A stretch of DNA of 64,000 nucleotides. Origin: Draconibacterium mangrovi_A. Lineage in GTDB: Bacteria > Bacteroidota > Bacteroidia > Bacteroidales > Prolixibacteraceae. Within the stretch, counting starts at the first letter, position 1, and every line of letters starts with the position of its first letter. The notes beneath the pieces were generated by a model. That model was not told the origin of the DNA. It ran no database searches and saw only the letters and a list, made by a program, of their open reading frames with translations. The stretch covers positions 534,689-598,688 of the forward strand of contig NZ_JBBIXN010000003.1 in assembly GCF_037646455.1 (NCBI RefSeq), read 5' to 3'. A program made the position numbers and the translations under genes. Below, piece after piece: positions 24,976 through 33,394 of the stretch.

Positions 24976-25824
24976 ATGCAAACAACTATTCAATACATCG
25001 AAAACGAATTGAAGGAACTTTATCCTGCCAGAGAGATTAACAGTTTTTGTCGTTTAATTATTGAATCGGTTTACGGATTGAGCTATACCGAACAGATGCT
25101 TCGAAAGCATGAAGAGCTGGACGGTATAAAGTTTCCCGAGGTCAGAGAAATAGTGAACCGTTTAAAAGCATTCGAACCCGTTCAATACATTTTAGGCGAA
25201 ACCGGTTTTTACGATCTAAAACTTAAAGTCACTCCATCAGTATTGATCCCGCGGCCCGAAACGGAAGAATTGGTTGCCTGGATCCTGGAGGAAAATACAA
25301 CAAGCCACGCAAGGATTTTGGATGTGGGAACAGGAAGCGGCTGTATAGCATTGGCTTTGCAAAAAGGACTTCCCCAAGCCGAAGTAGCAGGCATTGATAT
25401 TTCAGCACGTGCACTTCAAACCGCACGCGAAAATGCACAGCGTAATAAGCTGGACGTGAAATTCTTTCAACAGGATATTTTGGATTGGAGGTCAGTTGAG
25501 TGGGAGGAGTTTGATGTGATTGTGAGCAATCCACCTTATGTGCGCGAGAGCGAGAAAAAATTGATGGATGATAATGTGCTGAAATATGAACCTAAAGACG
25601 CACTTTATGTTAGCGATAACGATCCGCTGATTTTTTACCGAACAATTGCCGAATTTGCAAAGGAAAAGCTGAAGGAGAATGGTCGCATGTTTTTCGAGAT
25701 CAACGAATACCTGGCGCTTGAAATGGGAGACATGTTAAAACATTTTGGTTTTAAATCAGTTGAGTGTAGAAAGGATCTTTCGGGGCGCGACCGGATGATG
25801 GCCTGTACGAAAATATCGAACTGA
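24976..25824 (+). CDS. prmC: Release factor glutamine methyltransferase
   Basis: PrmC methylates the Gln of the GGQ motif in RF1/RF2. The N-terminal helical domain (residues ~1-80) is followed by a Rossmann SAM-binding domain: LIPRPETEELVAWIL, ILDVGTGSGCIALALQKGLP and the substrate-binding NPPY in DVIVSNPPYVRESE. Length 282 aa is typical. The gene stands alone; prfA is not adjacent in this window. Confidence 0.95.
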   Translation: MQTTIQYIENELKELYPAREINSFCRLIIESVYGLSYTEQMLRKHEELDGIKFPEVREIVNRLKAFEPVQYILGETGFYDLKLKVTPSVLIPRPETEELVAWILEENTTSHARILDVGTGSGCIALALQKGLPQAEVAGIDISARALQTARENAQRNKLDVKFFQQDILDWRSVEWEEFDVIVSNPPYVRESEKKLMDDNVLKYEPKDALYVSDNDPLIFYRTIAEFAKEKLKENGRMFFEINEYLALEMGDMLKHFGFKSVECRKDLSGRDRMMACTKISN

Positions 25825-25922
25825 AATGAGGACTAATTTAGCACTTTCGAATACGGATTTCAGATATTTTACGTTTTTGCCTACGTGGAATTTTATATCT
25901 TGCTTAAGGAAAAGATAAAAAG

Positions 25923-26990
25923 GTGAAGAAAGCCCTTCAAAGCATATTGATTATCCTGAATGTAGTGGCAGTGCTGGGTTTGCTGGCTGCTTATATTTCG
26001 GTATTCATCCCTCCCGACAAGGTGTGGATACCGGCATTTATAGGTTTGGCTTATCCCATTCTACTGGGCATTAATGTTTTGTTTATCATTCTTTGGTTGA
26101 TCTTTCGAATGCGTTTTGCATTTATCTCGCTTATCGCCATTCTTGTCGGCTTTGGTAATTTTACCCGGTTCTTTCAGTGGGGAGGCGAAAACTCCGATGA
26201 TACCGATGTAAAAGTTCTGTCGTACAATGTTCGTTCGTTTAGCGGCGATCGTGATAAACGCGATAAAAAGGAAAATGCAGCTCAGATTATTTCGATGCTT
26301 TCCGAACAAAATGCTGATATTATTTGCCTGCAGGAAAGCCGCCTGCGGAAAAACAATATTTTTAATCTGGCCAAAACAGTCAGCGACCTTGAAAACATAA
26401 AACACTACCAGTTTGCACGGTCGAGTAATACTTTTGGTTCGGTAACTATGACTCGCTTTCCGATTATTAACATGGGTGAAATTCGTTTTGAAGAATCGCG
26501 AAACATTACCATTTTCACCGATATGCTTATTGAAAATGATACGGTTCGTGTGTATAACCTGCATTTGCAATCGTACCACATCGAGCCCAAAGATTACGAG
26601 GCCCTGGAGAGTATTGATATCCAGGAAGAGAAAAGTCGCGAGGTGTATCGGAAATTGGGTGTGAAAATGAAAGATGCTTTTGAGCGACGTGCTTTTCAGG
26701 CAAATGAAATTCGGAAACACATTGATGAATGCCCTTACAAGGTAATTGTTTGTGGCGATTTTAACGATACGCCAACTTCCTATTCGTACCATGTGATTGG
26801 TGAAAATCTGGCTGATGCTTTTGTGGATTCAGGAAAAGGATTCGGGCGAACTTACGTGGGTGAACTGCCTTCGTTCCGCATCGACTTCATTTTACATAGC
26901 AAGAACTTGAAAGCATATAATTTTGAAACACTCAATTTCAGGTATTCCGATCATTTACCCATTGTGTGCGATTTGGCGATGAACAATTAA
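25923..26990 (+). CDS. Endonuclease/exonuclease/phosphatase-family membrane protein
   Basis: The start codon is GTG. Three N-terminal hydrophobic segments (residues ~5-85) anchor a C-terminal EEP domain whose metal-dependent motifs are all visible: KVLSYNVRSFSGD, ICLQESRLR, VYNLHLQSY, VCGDFNDTP and SDHLPIVCDL. Family members hydrolyse phosphodiester bonds in nucleic acids, inositol phosphates or sphingolipids; the topology suggests a membrane-attached, probably periplasm-facing enzyme. The substrate is unknown. Its stop overlaps the convergent ribF end by 4 bp. Confidence 0.87.
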   Translation: MKKALQSILIILNVVAVLGLLAAYISVFIPPDKVWIPAFIGLAYPILLGINVLFIILWLIFRMRFAFISLIAILVGFGNFTRFFQWGGENSDDTDVKVLSYNVRSFSGDRDKRDKKENAAQIISMLSEQNADIICLQESRLRKNNIFNLAKTVSDLENIKHYQFARSSNTFGSVTMTRFPIINMGEIRFEESRNITIFTDMLIENDTVRVYNLHLQSYHIEPKDYEALESIDIQEEKSREVYRKLGVKMKDAFERRAFQANEIRKHIDECPYKVIVCGDFNDTPTSYSYHVIGENLADAFVDSGKGFGRTYVGELPSFRIDFILHSKNLKAYNFETLNFRYSDHLPIVCDLAMNN

Positions 26991-27925
26991 TCATTAGTAT
27001 CCAGAATTTCCAGTGCATTTTTCCGGTCCTTCTTCAACTGTTCTACCAGTGCTTCTATTCCCGGAAATTTTTTCTCGTCTCTGATTTTAGCCACAAAATT
27101 GATGGTGATTTTTTTCCGGTAAATGTCTTCCGAAAAATCAAAAATATTGACTTCGATACTTCTGTTATCAGCATTTTTATTGAAGGTTGGGCGTGTTCCG
27201 ATGTTGAGCATTCCCTTTAACTTTCTGCCGTCGAATTCAACGGTCACGGCATAAACGCCATATCCCGGAATAATTTTGTATTTGTCCGATGCTTCGATGT
27301 TGGCTGTCGGGAATCCCATTTTTCTGCCCAGCTGTTTGCCTTCAACTACGGTGCCGTGCAAGGTAAACTGGTGTCCGAAATAATGATTAGCCTTTAAAAT
27401 ATCGCCGCTTTGAAGGGCAGCCCGAATGAGTGTAGAACTGATATTTTCACCTTCAACGCTCAGTGCATCCAGTTTTTCGATTCTGAAATTGTACTTGTCG
27501 GCACATGTTTTCAGGTACTCAAATCCACCTTCGCGGTTTTTCCCGAATTTATGGTCGTAACCCACAACAAGGCATTTGGTGCGTATTTTATCCACCAGAA
27601 TCTCTTTAACAAACTCGGCGTAACTCAGTGAAGCAAACGCTTTATCAAAAGGATAAATAACAAGATGATCAATCCCCGCTTTTCTGAAAAGTTCTGTTTT
27701 TTCATTCTTCGTAGTGAGCAATCGAAGGCTGCTGGCATCGGAAGCTGTCACAATTCGTGGGTGCGGATAAAACGTGAAAACCACGGTTTCACCGCCTATT
27801 TCGGCAGCCAGGTTCTTCAGCTTTTTTAATATCAGCTGATGACCTTTGTGCAAGCCGTCGAAAGTACCGATAGTAACTACCGTCGAACGGGCATCGAAAT
27901 TATCCAGCGAATGATGAATCTTCAT
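26987..27925 (-). CDS. ribF: Bifunctional riboflavin kinase / FAD synthetase
   Basis: The N-terminal FAD synthetase domain (~1-185) has the nucleotidyl-transferase motif TIGTFDGLHKGHQLILKKL and STLIRAALQSGD. The C-terminal riboflavin kinase domain has GKQLGRKMGFPTANIE and the LNIGTRPTF strand. It makes FMN and then FAD. Length 312 aa is normal. Confidence 0.95.
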   Translation of the reverse strand: MKIHHSLDNFDARSTVVTIGTFDGLHKGHQLILKKLKNLAAEIGGETVVFTFYPHPRIVTASDASSLRLLTTKNEKTELFRKAGIDHLVIYPFDKAFASLSYAEFVKEILVDKIRTKCLVVGYDHKFGKNREGGFEYLKTCADKYNFRIEKLDALSVEGENISSTLIRAALQSGDILKANHYFGHQFTLHGTVVEGKQLGRKMGFPTANIEASDKYKIIPGYGVYAVTVEFDGRKLKGMLNIGTRPTFNKNADNRSIEVNIFDFSEDIYRKKITINFVAKIRDEKKFPGIEALVEQLKKDRKNALEILDTND

Positions 27926-27959
27926 GTTTTAAAAGCGGTCTGCTTAAATAAATTTGCTA

Positions 27960-27967
27960 CAAACGTA
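27960..27967 (-). promoter_or_regulatory. Possible ribF -7 promoter element
   Basis: TACGTTTG on the minus strand matches TAnnTTTG and lies ~35 bp before the ribF start. The -33 element is poor. Confidence 0.4.
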
Positions 27968-28196
27968 TCGAAAATTTTCTAGCCACAGAAAATCCCTTTT
28001 TAGGTTTTCGTCTTTTAATGCTGATTTATTCAGGATAATTGCCCCAATATACCATCTGTTTTTGACAATTTATTCTCTGCAAGGTGAAATATTTACTTCA
28101 CTCCGGGCATTCAGGATTTAAAATATGTTATAAATGATGTTTTGCTGTTTTTCCTCTATTCAATTTTATTAATTTTACGCCCTTTAATTCAGAGGA

Positions 28197-29357
28197 ATGA
28201 TAAAGAAAATTTCATATTTATTGATCGTTATTGCAGTTATTTTTGTTAGCTGCTCGAAACAGGAAAATCAGTTTACAATTAGTGGTGTGATAACACATGC
28301 CGAAGGCGATACCATTTATTTGGAGGAACTGCACACCAGTTCACTAAAGCCGGCGGGCAAAGATAAAATCAACAAAAAAGGCGAATTCAAATTTGAAGGG
28401 CAGGCCAGTATTCCGACCTATTATTTACTGAAACTGGACGATCGCAACTTTATTACTTTGCTGGTCGATTCGGCCGAAAATGTGGTAATTAGTGCCGACG
28501 CTGCTAATTTTCACAGAGAATACAGTGTTACAGGTTCTATGGGTTCAGAACAGGTTCGGACGCTCGATGCGAAGCTAAAGGAAACACAAAATAAGCTCGA
28601 CTCTTTACGTTCGTTAAACGATCTTTACAAAGGAAATCCCGATTACGATGCGGTACGCCCGAAATGGAGTGCTGAGTACGACCGGATTGTGGAAGAACAA
28701 ATCGAGTTCTCGACCAACTTTGTTCGCGAGAATCCATTTTCGATGGCCAGTGTGCTGGCGCTGTATCAGAAATTCAGACCGCAGGATCAGGGATATATTG
28801 TTAGCGATTTGCAGGTGATGAAAACAGCAGCTTCGGCGCTTTATTCCATTTACCCGCAATCGGAGCAGGTGCAGGCTTTATACAACGATGCGCTGCAGTT
28901 TGTTCGTCAGGAACAGTCGGCTAAAATGAAAAAATTTATTCAGGAACAAGGTCAGAACAGCCCCGATATTGTTTTGCCCGATCCGGAAGGAAACGAAATT
29001 TCCCTGGCATCTTTAAGGGGGAAAGTGGTGTTGCTGCAATTCTGGTCGGCCGTCGATCGTGGTTCCAGAATCCAGAATCCGGTATTGGTTGAACTTTACA
29101 AAAAGTATAAAAACAAAGGTTTCGAGATCTACCAGGTCAGCATCGACCAAAACCGTGCAGAGTGGGTAGATGCTATCGATCAGGATAAACTTACCTGGAT
29201 AAATGTGGGCGATATGGAAGGCAGTGCATTGGCTACCCGTGTGTACAATATCCAGTCGGTACCGTCGAATTACCTGCTCGATAAAGAGGGTGAGATTGTG
29301 GCAAAGAATCTCAAGGGACCGGGTTTGGAAAAGGCAGTGGCCAACTTGCTGAAATAA
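28197..29357 (+). CDS. DUF4369/TlpA-like lipoprotein lacking the thioredoxin CxxC
   Basis: A lipoprotein signal (VIFVSCSKQE) is followed by a DUF4369-type beta domain (residues ~25-110), a helical linker, and a C-terminal thioredoxin fold (~255-386) with DIVLPDPEGNEISLASLRGK and SVPSNYLLDKEGEIV. In active TlpA/ResA proteins the segment after VVLLQFW carries W-C-x-x-C; here it reads SAVDRGSRIQNP with no cysteine. The cis-Pro loop (QSVPSNY) is kept. A redox role is therefore unlikely; ligand binding or a structural role is inferred. It is followed 17 bp later by the LpxH-like gene. Confidence 0.85.
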   Translation: MIKKISYLLIVIAVIFVSCSKQENQFTISGVITHAEGDTIYLEELHTSSLKPAGKDKINKKGEFKFEGQASIPTYYLLKLDDRNFITLLVDSAENVVISADAANFHREYSVTGSMGSEQVRTLDAKLKETQNKLDSLRSLNDLYKGNPDYDAVRPKWSAEYDRIVEEQIEFSTNFVRENPFSMASVLALYQKFRPQDQGYIVSDLQVMKTAASALYSIYPQSEQVQALYNDALQFVRQEQSAKMKKFIQEQGQNSPDIVLPDPEGNEISLASLRGKVVLLQFWSAVDRGSRIQNPVLVELYKKYKNKGFEIYQVSIDQNRAEWVDAIDQDKLTWINVGDMEGSALATRVYNIQSVPSNYLLDKEGEIVAKNLKGPGLEKAVANLLK

Positions 29358-29374
29358 ATCAAAACAACTTCATC

Positions 29375-30133
29375 TTGTCAGAAAAAGGTTTAATATATTT
29401 TGTTTCCGATGTTCATCTTGGAGCACCGGCGCTTAAAAATAACCGGGAGCGCGAACTGCGTTTTACTCAATGGCTCGACGAGATTAAAAACGATGTGGCC
29501 GAACTTTACCTGCTGGGTGACATTTTCGATTTTTGGTATGAATATAAAAAAGTAGCACCACGCGGCTTTACCCGTGTTCTGGGGCGGATCGCCGATCTTA
29601 CGGATCGTGGAATCCCTGTTCATTTCTTCACCGGAAACCACGATGTGTGGGTTTTTGATTACCTGGCCGAAGAAACCGGTGTTACTGTTCATCATGAGGA
29701 ATTTATCACTGAAATACAAGGCAAAAAATTCTTTTTAGCACATGGCGATGGCCTCGATGCATCCGACAAAGGCTACTTGTTTTTAAAAAAGGTATTTACC
29801 AATAAAACAATGCAGTGGCTTTTTTCGCGCTTGCATCCCAATTTTGCATTCTGGCTGGCACATAAATGGTCGGCATCCAGTAGGTTATCAAAATCTGATA
29901 TTGATGATGATTTTATGGTAGTTAAGGATGGAATGTATAAATTTGCCGCTGATTTTTTGAAAACCATGCCGATTGATTACTTTGTTATGGGACATCGTCA
30001 CCGCATGACAAAACAACAGATGGATGGAAAGGCAACTTTTATTTTGTTGGGCGACTGGATCAGCAGTTTCTCATATGGAGTATTCGATGGCAAGAACTTT
30101 GAATTGAAAAAATACAACGGAAGTATAGACTGA
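29375..30133 (+). CDS. UDP-2,3-diacylglucosamine diphosphatase-like metallophosphoesterase (LpxH-like)
   Basis: The calcineurin-like motifs are complete: FVSDVHLGAP, LLGDIFDFWYEY, FTGNHDVW, FLAHGDGLDASDKG and VMGHRHRM. The spacing and the DIFDFWYE segment match LpxH/LpxH2 enzymes that release lipid X in lipid A synthesis. The start appears to be TTG at 29375, because the conserved VSDVHLG follows within ten residues and no ATG is available upstream in frame. FabH-like synthase follows after 11 bp. Confidence 0.85.
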   Translation: MSEKGLIYFVSDVHLGAPALKNNRERELRFTQWLDEIKNDVAELYLLGDIFDFWYEYKKVAPRGFTRVLGRIADLTDRGIPVHFFTGNHDVWVFDYLAEETGVTVHHEEFITEIQGKKFFLAHGDGLDASDKGYLFLKKVFTNKTMQWLFSRLHPNFAFWLAHKWSASSRLSKSDIDDDFMVVKDGMYKFAADFLKTMPIDYFVMGHRHRMTKQQMDGKATFILLGDWISSFSYGVFDGKNFELKKYNGSID

Positions 30134-30144
30134 GTAGCAGGATT

Positions 30145-31227
30145 ATGACAAAGCAAACTTATACAAGGATTATAGGAACAGGAAGTTATCTTCCTCCTCA
30201 GATAATTAAAAACAGTTATTTTTTAAACCACGAGTTTTATACGCCTTCAAAACAAAAAATTGAGGATAAAACCAACGAGGAGATCATCCAAAAGTTTAAA
30301 GAGATCACTAATATTGAGGAAAGAAGGTATGTTGCGGAAGACCAGGTGACTTCTGACATTGCGGCTTTGGCTATTGAAGAAGCCTGTAAAGATGCCGGCA
30401 TTTCAAAAGACAGCCTCGATTTTATCATTTTGGGCCATAATTTTGGCGACATCTACGAAGGTAATGTGCGTACCGATATTCTTCCAGGTTTGGCCAATAA
30501 AGTAAAAATGAAGCTGAAGCTGAAGAATCCGGCTTGCATTTGTCACGATGTAGTATCTGGCTGTCCGGGATGGACACAGGCCATGATTGTTGCCGATGCT
30601 TATATAAAGAGTGGATTCTGGAAACGGGGAGTTGTGGTTGGTGCTGATGTACTGTCACGAATTTCCGATCCACACGACCGCGATTCGATGATCTACGCCG
30701 ATGGTGCAGGAGCTACTGTTGTTGAGGCAGTTGAAAGCGAAGAGCCCATTGGTATCATTGCTCATTCAAGTCGTTCCGATTCTGTTCAGTATGCCAGTTT
30801 GCTGACTTTGGGAGAATCGAGCAATCCTGATTTTGAAGGCGATGAGTTGTTCATAAAAATGACAGGTCACAAGTTATATATCTACGCGATAACTACCGTA
30901 CCGGGAGTAGTGAAAGACAGCATCGAAAAAGCCGGCATTGAATTGAGCGATGTGAAAAAGATCTTTATTCATCAGGCCAACGAAAAAATGGACGAGGCTA
31001 TTCTTGCTGGTGTTTTTAAAGCCTATGGTGAAAAGGAAATCCCGGAAGGAATTATGCCAATGAGCATTCGTAAACTTGGAAACTCCTCAACGGCAACTGT
31101 TCCGACGCTGCTCGATCTGGTGATGAAAGGAAAAATGGAAGGTCAGGAAGTAAATGAGGGCGATTATACGATACTCTGTTCGGTAGGTGCCGGAATGAAC
31201 ATCAACTCCATTGTTTATAAATGGTAA
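30145..31227 (+). CDS. 3-oxoacyl-ACP synthase III (FabH)-like protein
   Basis: This thiolase-fold condensing enzyme has the KAS III Cys-His-Asn triad: Cys140 in VVSGCPGWTQAM, His276 in FIHQANEKMDEA and Asn313 in LGNSSTATVPTLL. Length is 360 aa versus ~320 for housekeeping FabH, with an insertion after residue ~20 (NSYFLNHEFYTPSKQK), so it may be a specialised paralogue. It is placed after the LpxH-like gene, suggesting a link to lipid or lipid A chemistry. A terminator follows. Confidence 0.88.
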   Translation: MTKQTYTRIIGTGSYLPPQIIKNSYFLNHEFYTPSKQKIEDKTNEEIIQKFKEITNIEERRYVAEDQVTSDIAALAIEEACKDAGISKDSLDFIILGHNFGDIYEGNVRTDILPGLANKVKMKLKLKNPACICHDVVSGCPGWTQAMIVADAYIKSGFWKRGVVVGADVLSRISDPHDRDSMIYADGAGATVVEAVESEEPIGIIAHSSRSDSVQYASLLTLGESSNPDFEGDELFIKMTGHKLYIYAITTVPGVVKDSIEKAGIELSDVKKIFIHQANEKMDEAILAGVFKAYGEKEIPEGIMPMSIRKLGNSSTATVPTLLDLVMKGKMEGQEVNEGDYTILCSVGAGMNINSIVYKW

Positions 31228-31250
31228 TCTACTAGCTTTAATGATATTAG

Positions 31251-31279
31251 AAACCGATACAATTTGTATCGGTTTTTTT
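31251..31279 (+). terminator. Rho-independent terminator after the FabH-like gene
   Basis: AAACCGATACAA pairs with TTGTATCGGTTT as an almost loop-free perfect inverted repeat followed by a T run. It lies just before the convergent ung end and could serve both strands. Confidence 0.85.
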
Positions 31280-31280
31280 G

Positions 31281-31943
31281 TTACCAATTGATCGGTGCCA
31301 ATCCTTTTTCTTTTAAAAACGCGTTTGCCCGGCTAAAATGTTTATTGCCAAAAAAACCGCGACTGGCCGACAATGGCGACGGATGTACTGAAGTTAGCAC
31401 CAAATGTTTGCTTTCGTCGATCAGTCTTCGTTTGCTGATGGCATAATTTCCCCAAAGTAAAAATACCAGGTGTTCTTTTTGTTCGCTGGCCGTTTGGATG
31501 ACTGCATCGGTAAACTCTTCCCAGCCTTTTTTCTGGTGAGAACCGGCCTGGTGAGCTCGAACTGTTAATGTAGCATTTAGCAGCAACACACCCTGTTTGG
31601 CCCAGTCGGTAAGGTCACCGCTTTTTGGTATTTCTTTGCCTACATCATCTTTTAATTCCTTAAAAATATTGCGCAGGCTTGGCGGAAACGGGATTCCGTC
31701 GTTTACCGAGAAACAAAGTCCGTGTGCCTGCCCCGGCCCATGATACGGATCTTGTCCGATTATCACTACTTTAAGCTGTTCGAAAGGACACTGATCGAAA
31801 GCATTAAAAATCAGTTTTCCCGGAGGAAAAATCCGTTTGGTTTTGTACTCCTCTCGAACAAATTCGGAGAGTTGTGTAAAGTATTCTTTCTCAAAATCAG
31901 TAGCCAGATGCTGTTTCCAACCGGCTTCGATTTTTACATCCAT
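31281..31943 (-). CDS. ung: Uracil-DNA glycosylase, family 1
   Basis: Ung removes uracil from DNA. The water-activating motif GQDPYHGPGQAHGLCFSV and the minor-groove motif HPSPLSASRGFFG are both present, as is LLWGNYAISKRR. Length 220 aa is normal. Confidence 0.97.
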   Translation of the reverse strand: MDVKIEAGWKQHLATDFEKEYFTQLSEFVREEYKTKRIFPPGKLIFNAFDQCPFEQLKVVIIGQDPYHGPGQAHGLCFSVNDGIPFPPSLRNIFKELKDDVGKEIPKSGDLTDWAKQGVLLLNATLTVRAHQAGSHQKKGWEEFTDAVIQTASEQKEHLVFLLWGNYAISKRRLIDESKHLVLTSVHPSPLSASRGFFGNKHFSRANAFLKEKGLAPINW

Positions 31944-32071
31944 GGAAGGGTAATTTAGGCGAACTAAATTAGCAAAATATCAGGCGGCTGAAAATTCGCT
32001 CAATAGTTTTTTGCCCGAATCAACAGAGCTTGTGTTCAATTTTGTATTTTTAAGATTAAAATAAACACATT

Positions 32072-33388
32072 ATGCAAATCATCTACCTTGTTGTTGGACT
32101 GTTGTTGGGGGCGATAATTGCTTTTTTATGGAGCCAGATAAAATCAAAAACGAAGAATTCGGGATGGCTTGAACAGAAAAGCGAACTTGAAATTAAACAG
32201 GCTCAACTCACCGAAAGGCTTAGCATATTAAATACCGACAACGAATCTCTGAAAGAAGAGCTGAAAACGGTGGAAAGCCAGAATGAAGGCAACCTGCAAC
32301 GACTGGCAAAAGCCGAGGTGGAATTTGCCAACCTGCGTGAAAAGCTGGCCACACAAAAGCAGGAAATGGAAGAGCTGCAAAAGAAATTTACCATCGAGTT
32401 TGAAAATGTGGCCAATAAAATTCTGGAAACCAACAGTAAGAAATTTACGGAAGTCAATCAAAAAAATATTGGCGAGGTGTTGAATCCGTTAAAAGAAAAG
32501 ATTCTGCTATTTGAGAAGAAAGTGGAAGACACCTACCAAAAAGGCTTAAAAGATCAAACGCAACTACGGGCCGAACTTCTGAAGTTGTACGATCTGAATA
32601 ATAAAATCAGCGAGGAAGCGAGCAACCTGACCAAGGCTTTAAAAGGCGACGTTAAAAAGCAGGGCAACTGGGGCGAAGTAGTTCTGGAACGTATTCTTGA
32701 ACGGTCGGGATTGAATGAAGGAGAGCAGGGGTATCAGAAACAATTCAGCGATACCACCGAAGACGGCAAACGTGTTCAACCCGATATTGTTATCAATCTT
32801 CCGGATAACAAACACATCATTGTCGACTCGAAAGTTTCGCTGATTGCCTACGAACGAGCGGTTAATGCTGAAACAGAGGAAGAGCGTCAGAAATACCTGA
32901 AAGAACATTTGCTGAGTTTGAAAACGCACATAAAGGGTTTGAGCGAAAAACATTACCAGTCGGCCAGCAAACTGAATTCTCCCGATTTTGTGTTGCTGTT
33001 CATTCCGATAGAAGCTTCATTCAGTGTGGCTATTCAGGAAGACCAGGAACTGTTCTCGTTTGCCTGGGATCAGAAAGTGGTATTGGTGAGTCCGTCGACT
33101 TTACTGGCTACACTGCGCACTATTTCCTCCATTTGGCAGCAGGAGAATCAAACCCGAAATGCATTGGAAATTGCCAAACAAGGCGGGGCGCTTTACGATA
33201 AATTTGTAAATTTTATAGCCGATATGGAGAACCTGGGCAAGAACCTCGATACTACCCGTAAAACCTATGATTCGGCACTGAACAAGTTACATACCGGGAC
33301 TGGAAATCTGGTTCGCCGGGCCGAGAATATTAAAAAACTGGGGGCCAAAGCTACCAAAGAAATGCCCCGTAATATGTTGGACGAATAA
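32072..33388 (+). CDS. rmuC: DNA recombination protein RmuC
   Basis: An N-terminal membrane helix (residues ~2-20) is followed by a long coiled coil (~30-130, rich in Glu/Leu/Lys) and the RmuC nuclease-like domain with KKQGNWGEVVLERILERSGL, QPDIVINLPDNKHIIVDSKV and SPSTLLATLRTI. The IVDSKV segment holds the Asp and Lys of the PD-(D/E)xK-type fold. RmuC limits rearrangements at inverted repeats. Length 438 aa fits. It is followed 6 bp later by the sensor kinase gene. Confidence 0.93.
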   Translation: MQIIYLVVGLLLGAIIAFLWSQIKSKTKNSGWLEQKSELEIKQAQLTERLSILNTDNESLKEELKTVESQNEGNLQRLAKAEVEFANLREKLATQKQEMEELQKKFTIEFENVANKILETNSKKFTEVNQKNIGEVLNPLKEKILLFEKKVEDTYQKGLKDQTQLRAELLKLYDLNNKISEEASNLTKALKGDVKKQGNWGEVVLERILERSGLNEGEQGYQKQFSDTTEDGKRVQPDIVINLPDNKHIIVDSKVSLIAYERAVNAETEEERQKYLKEHLLSLKTHIKGLSEKHYQSASKLNSPDFVLLFIPIEASFSVAIQEDQELFSFAWDQKVVLVSPSTLLATLRTISSIWQQENQTRNALEIAKQGGALYDKFVNFIADMENLGKNLDTTRKTYDSALNKLHTGTGNLVRRAENIKKLGAKATKEMPRNMLDE

Positions 33389-33394
33389 CATTTC

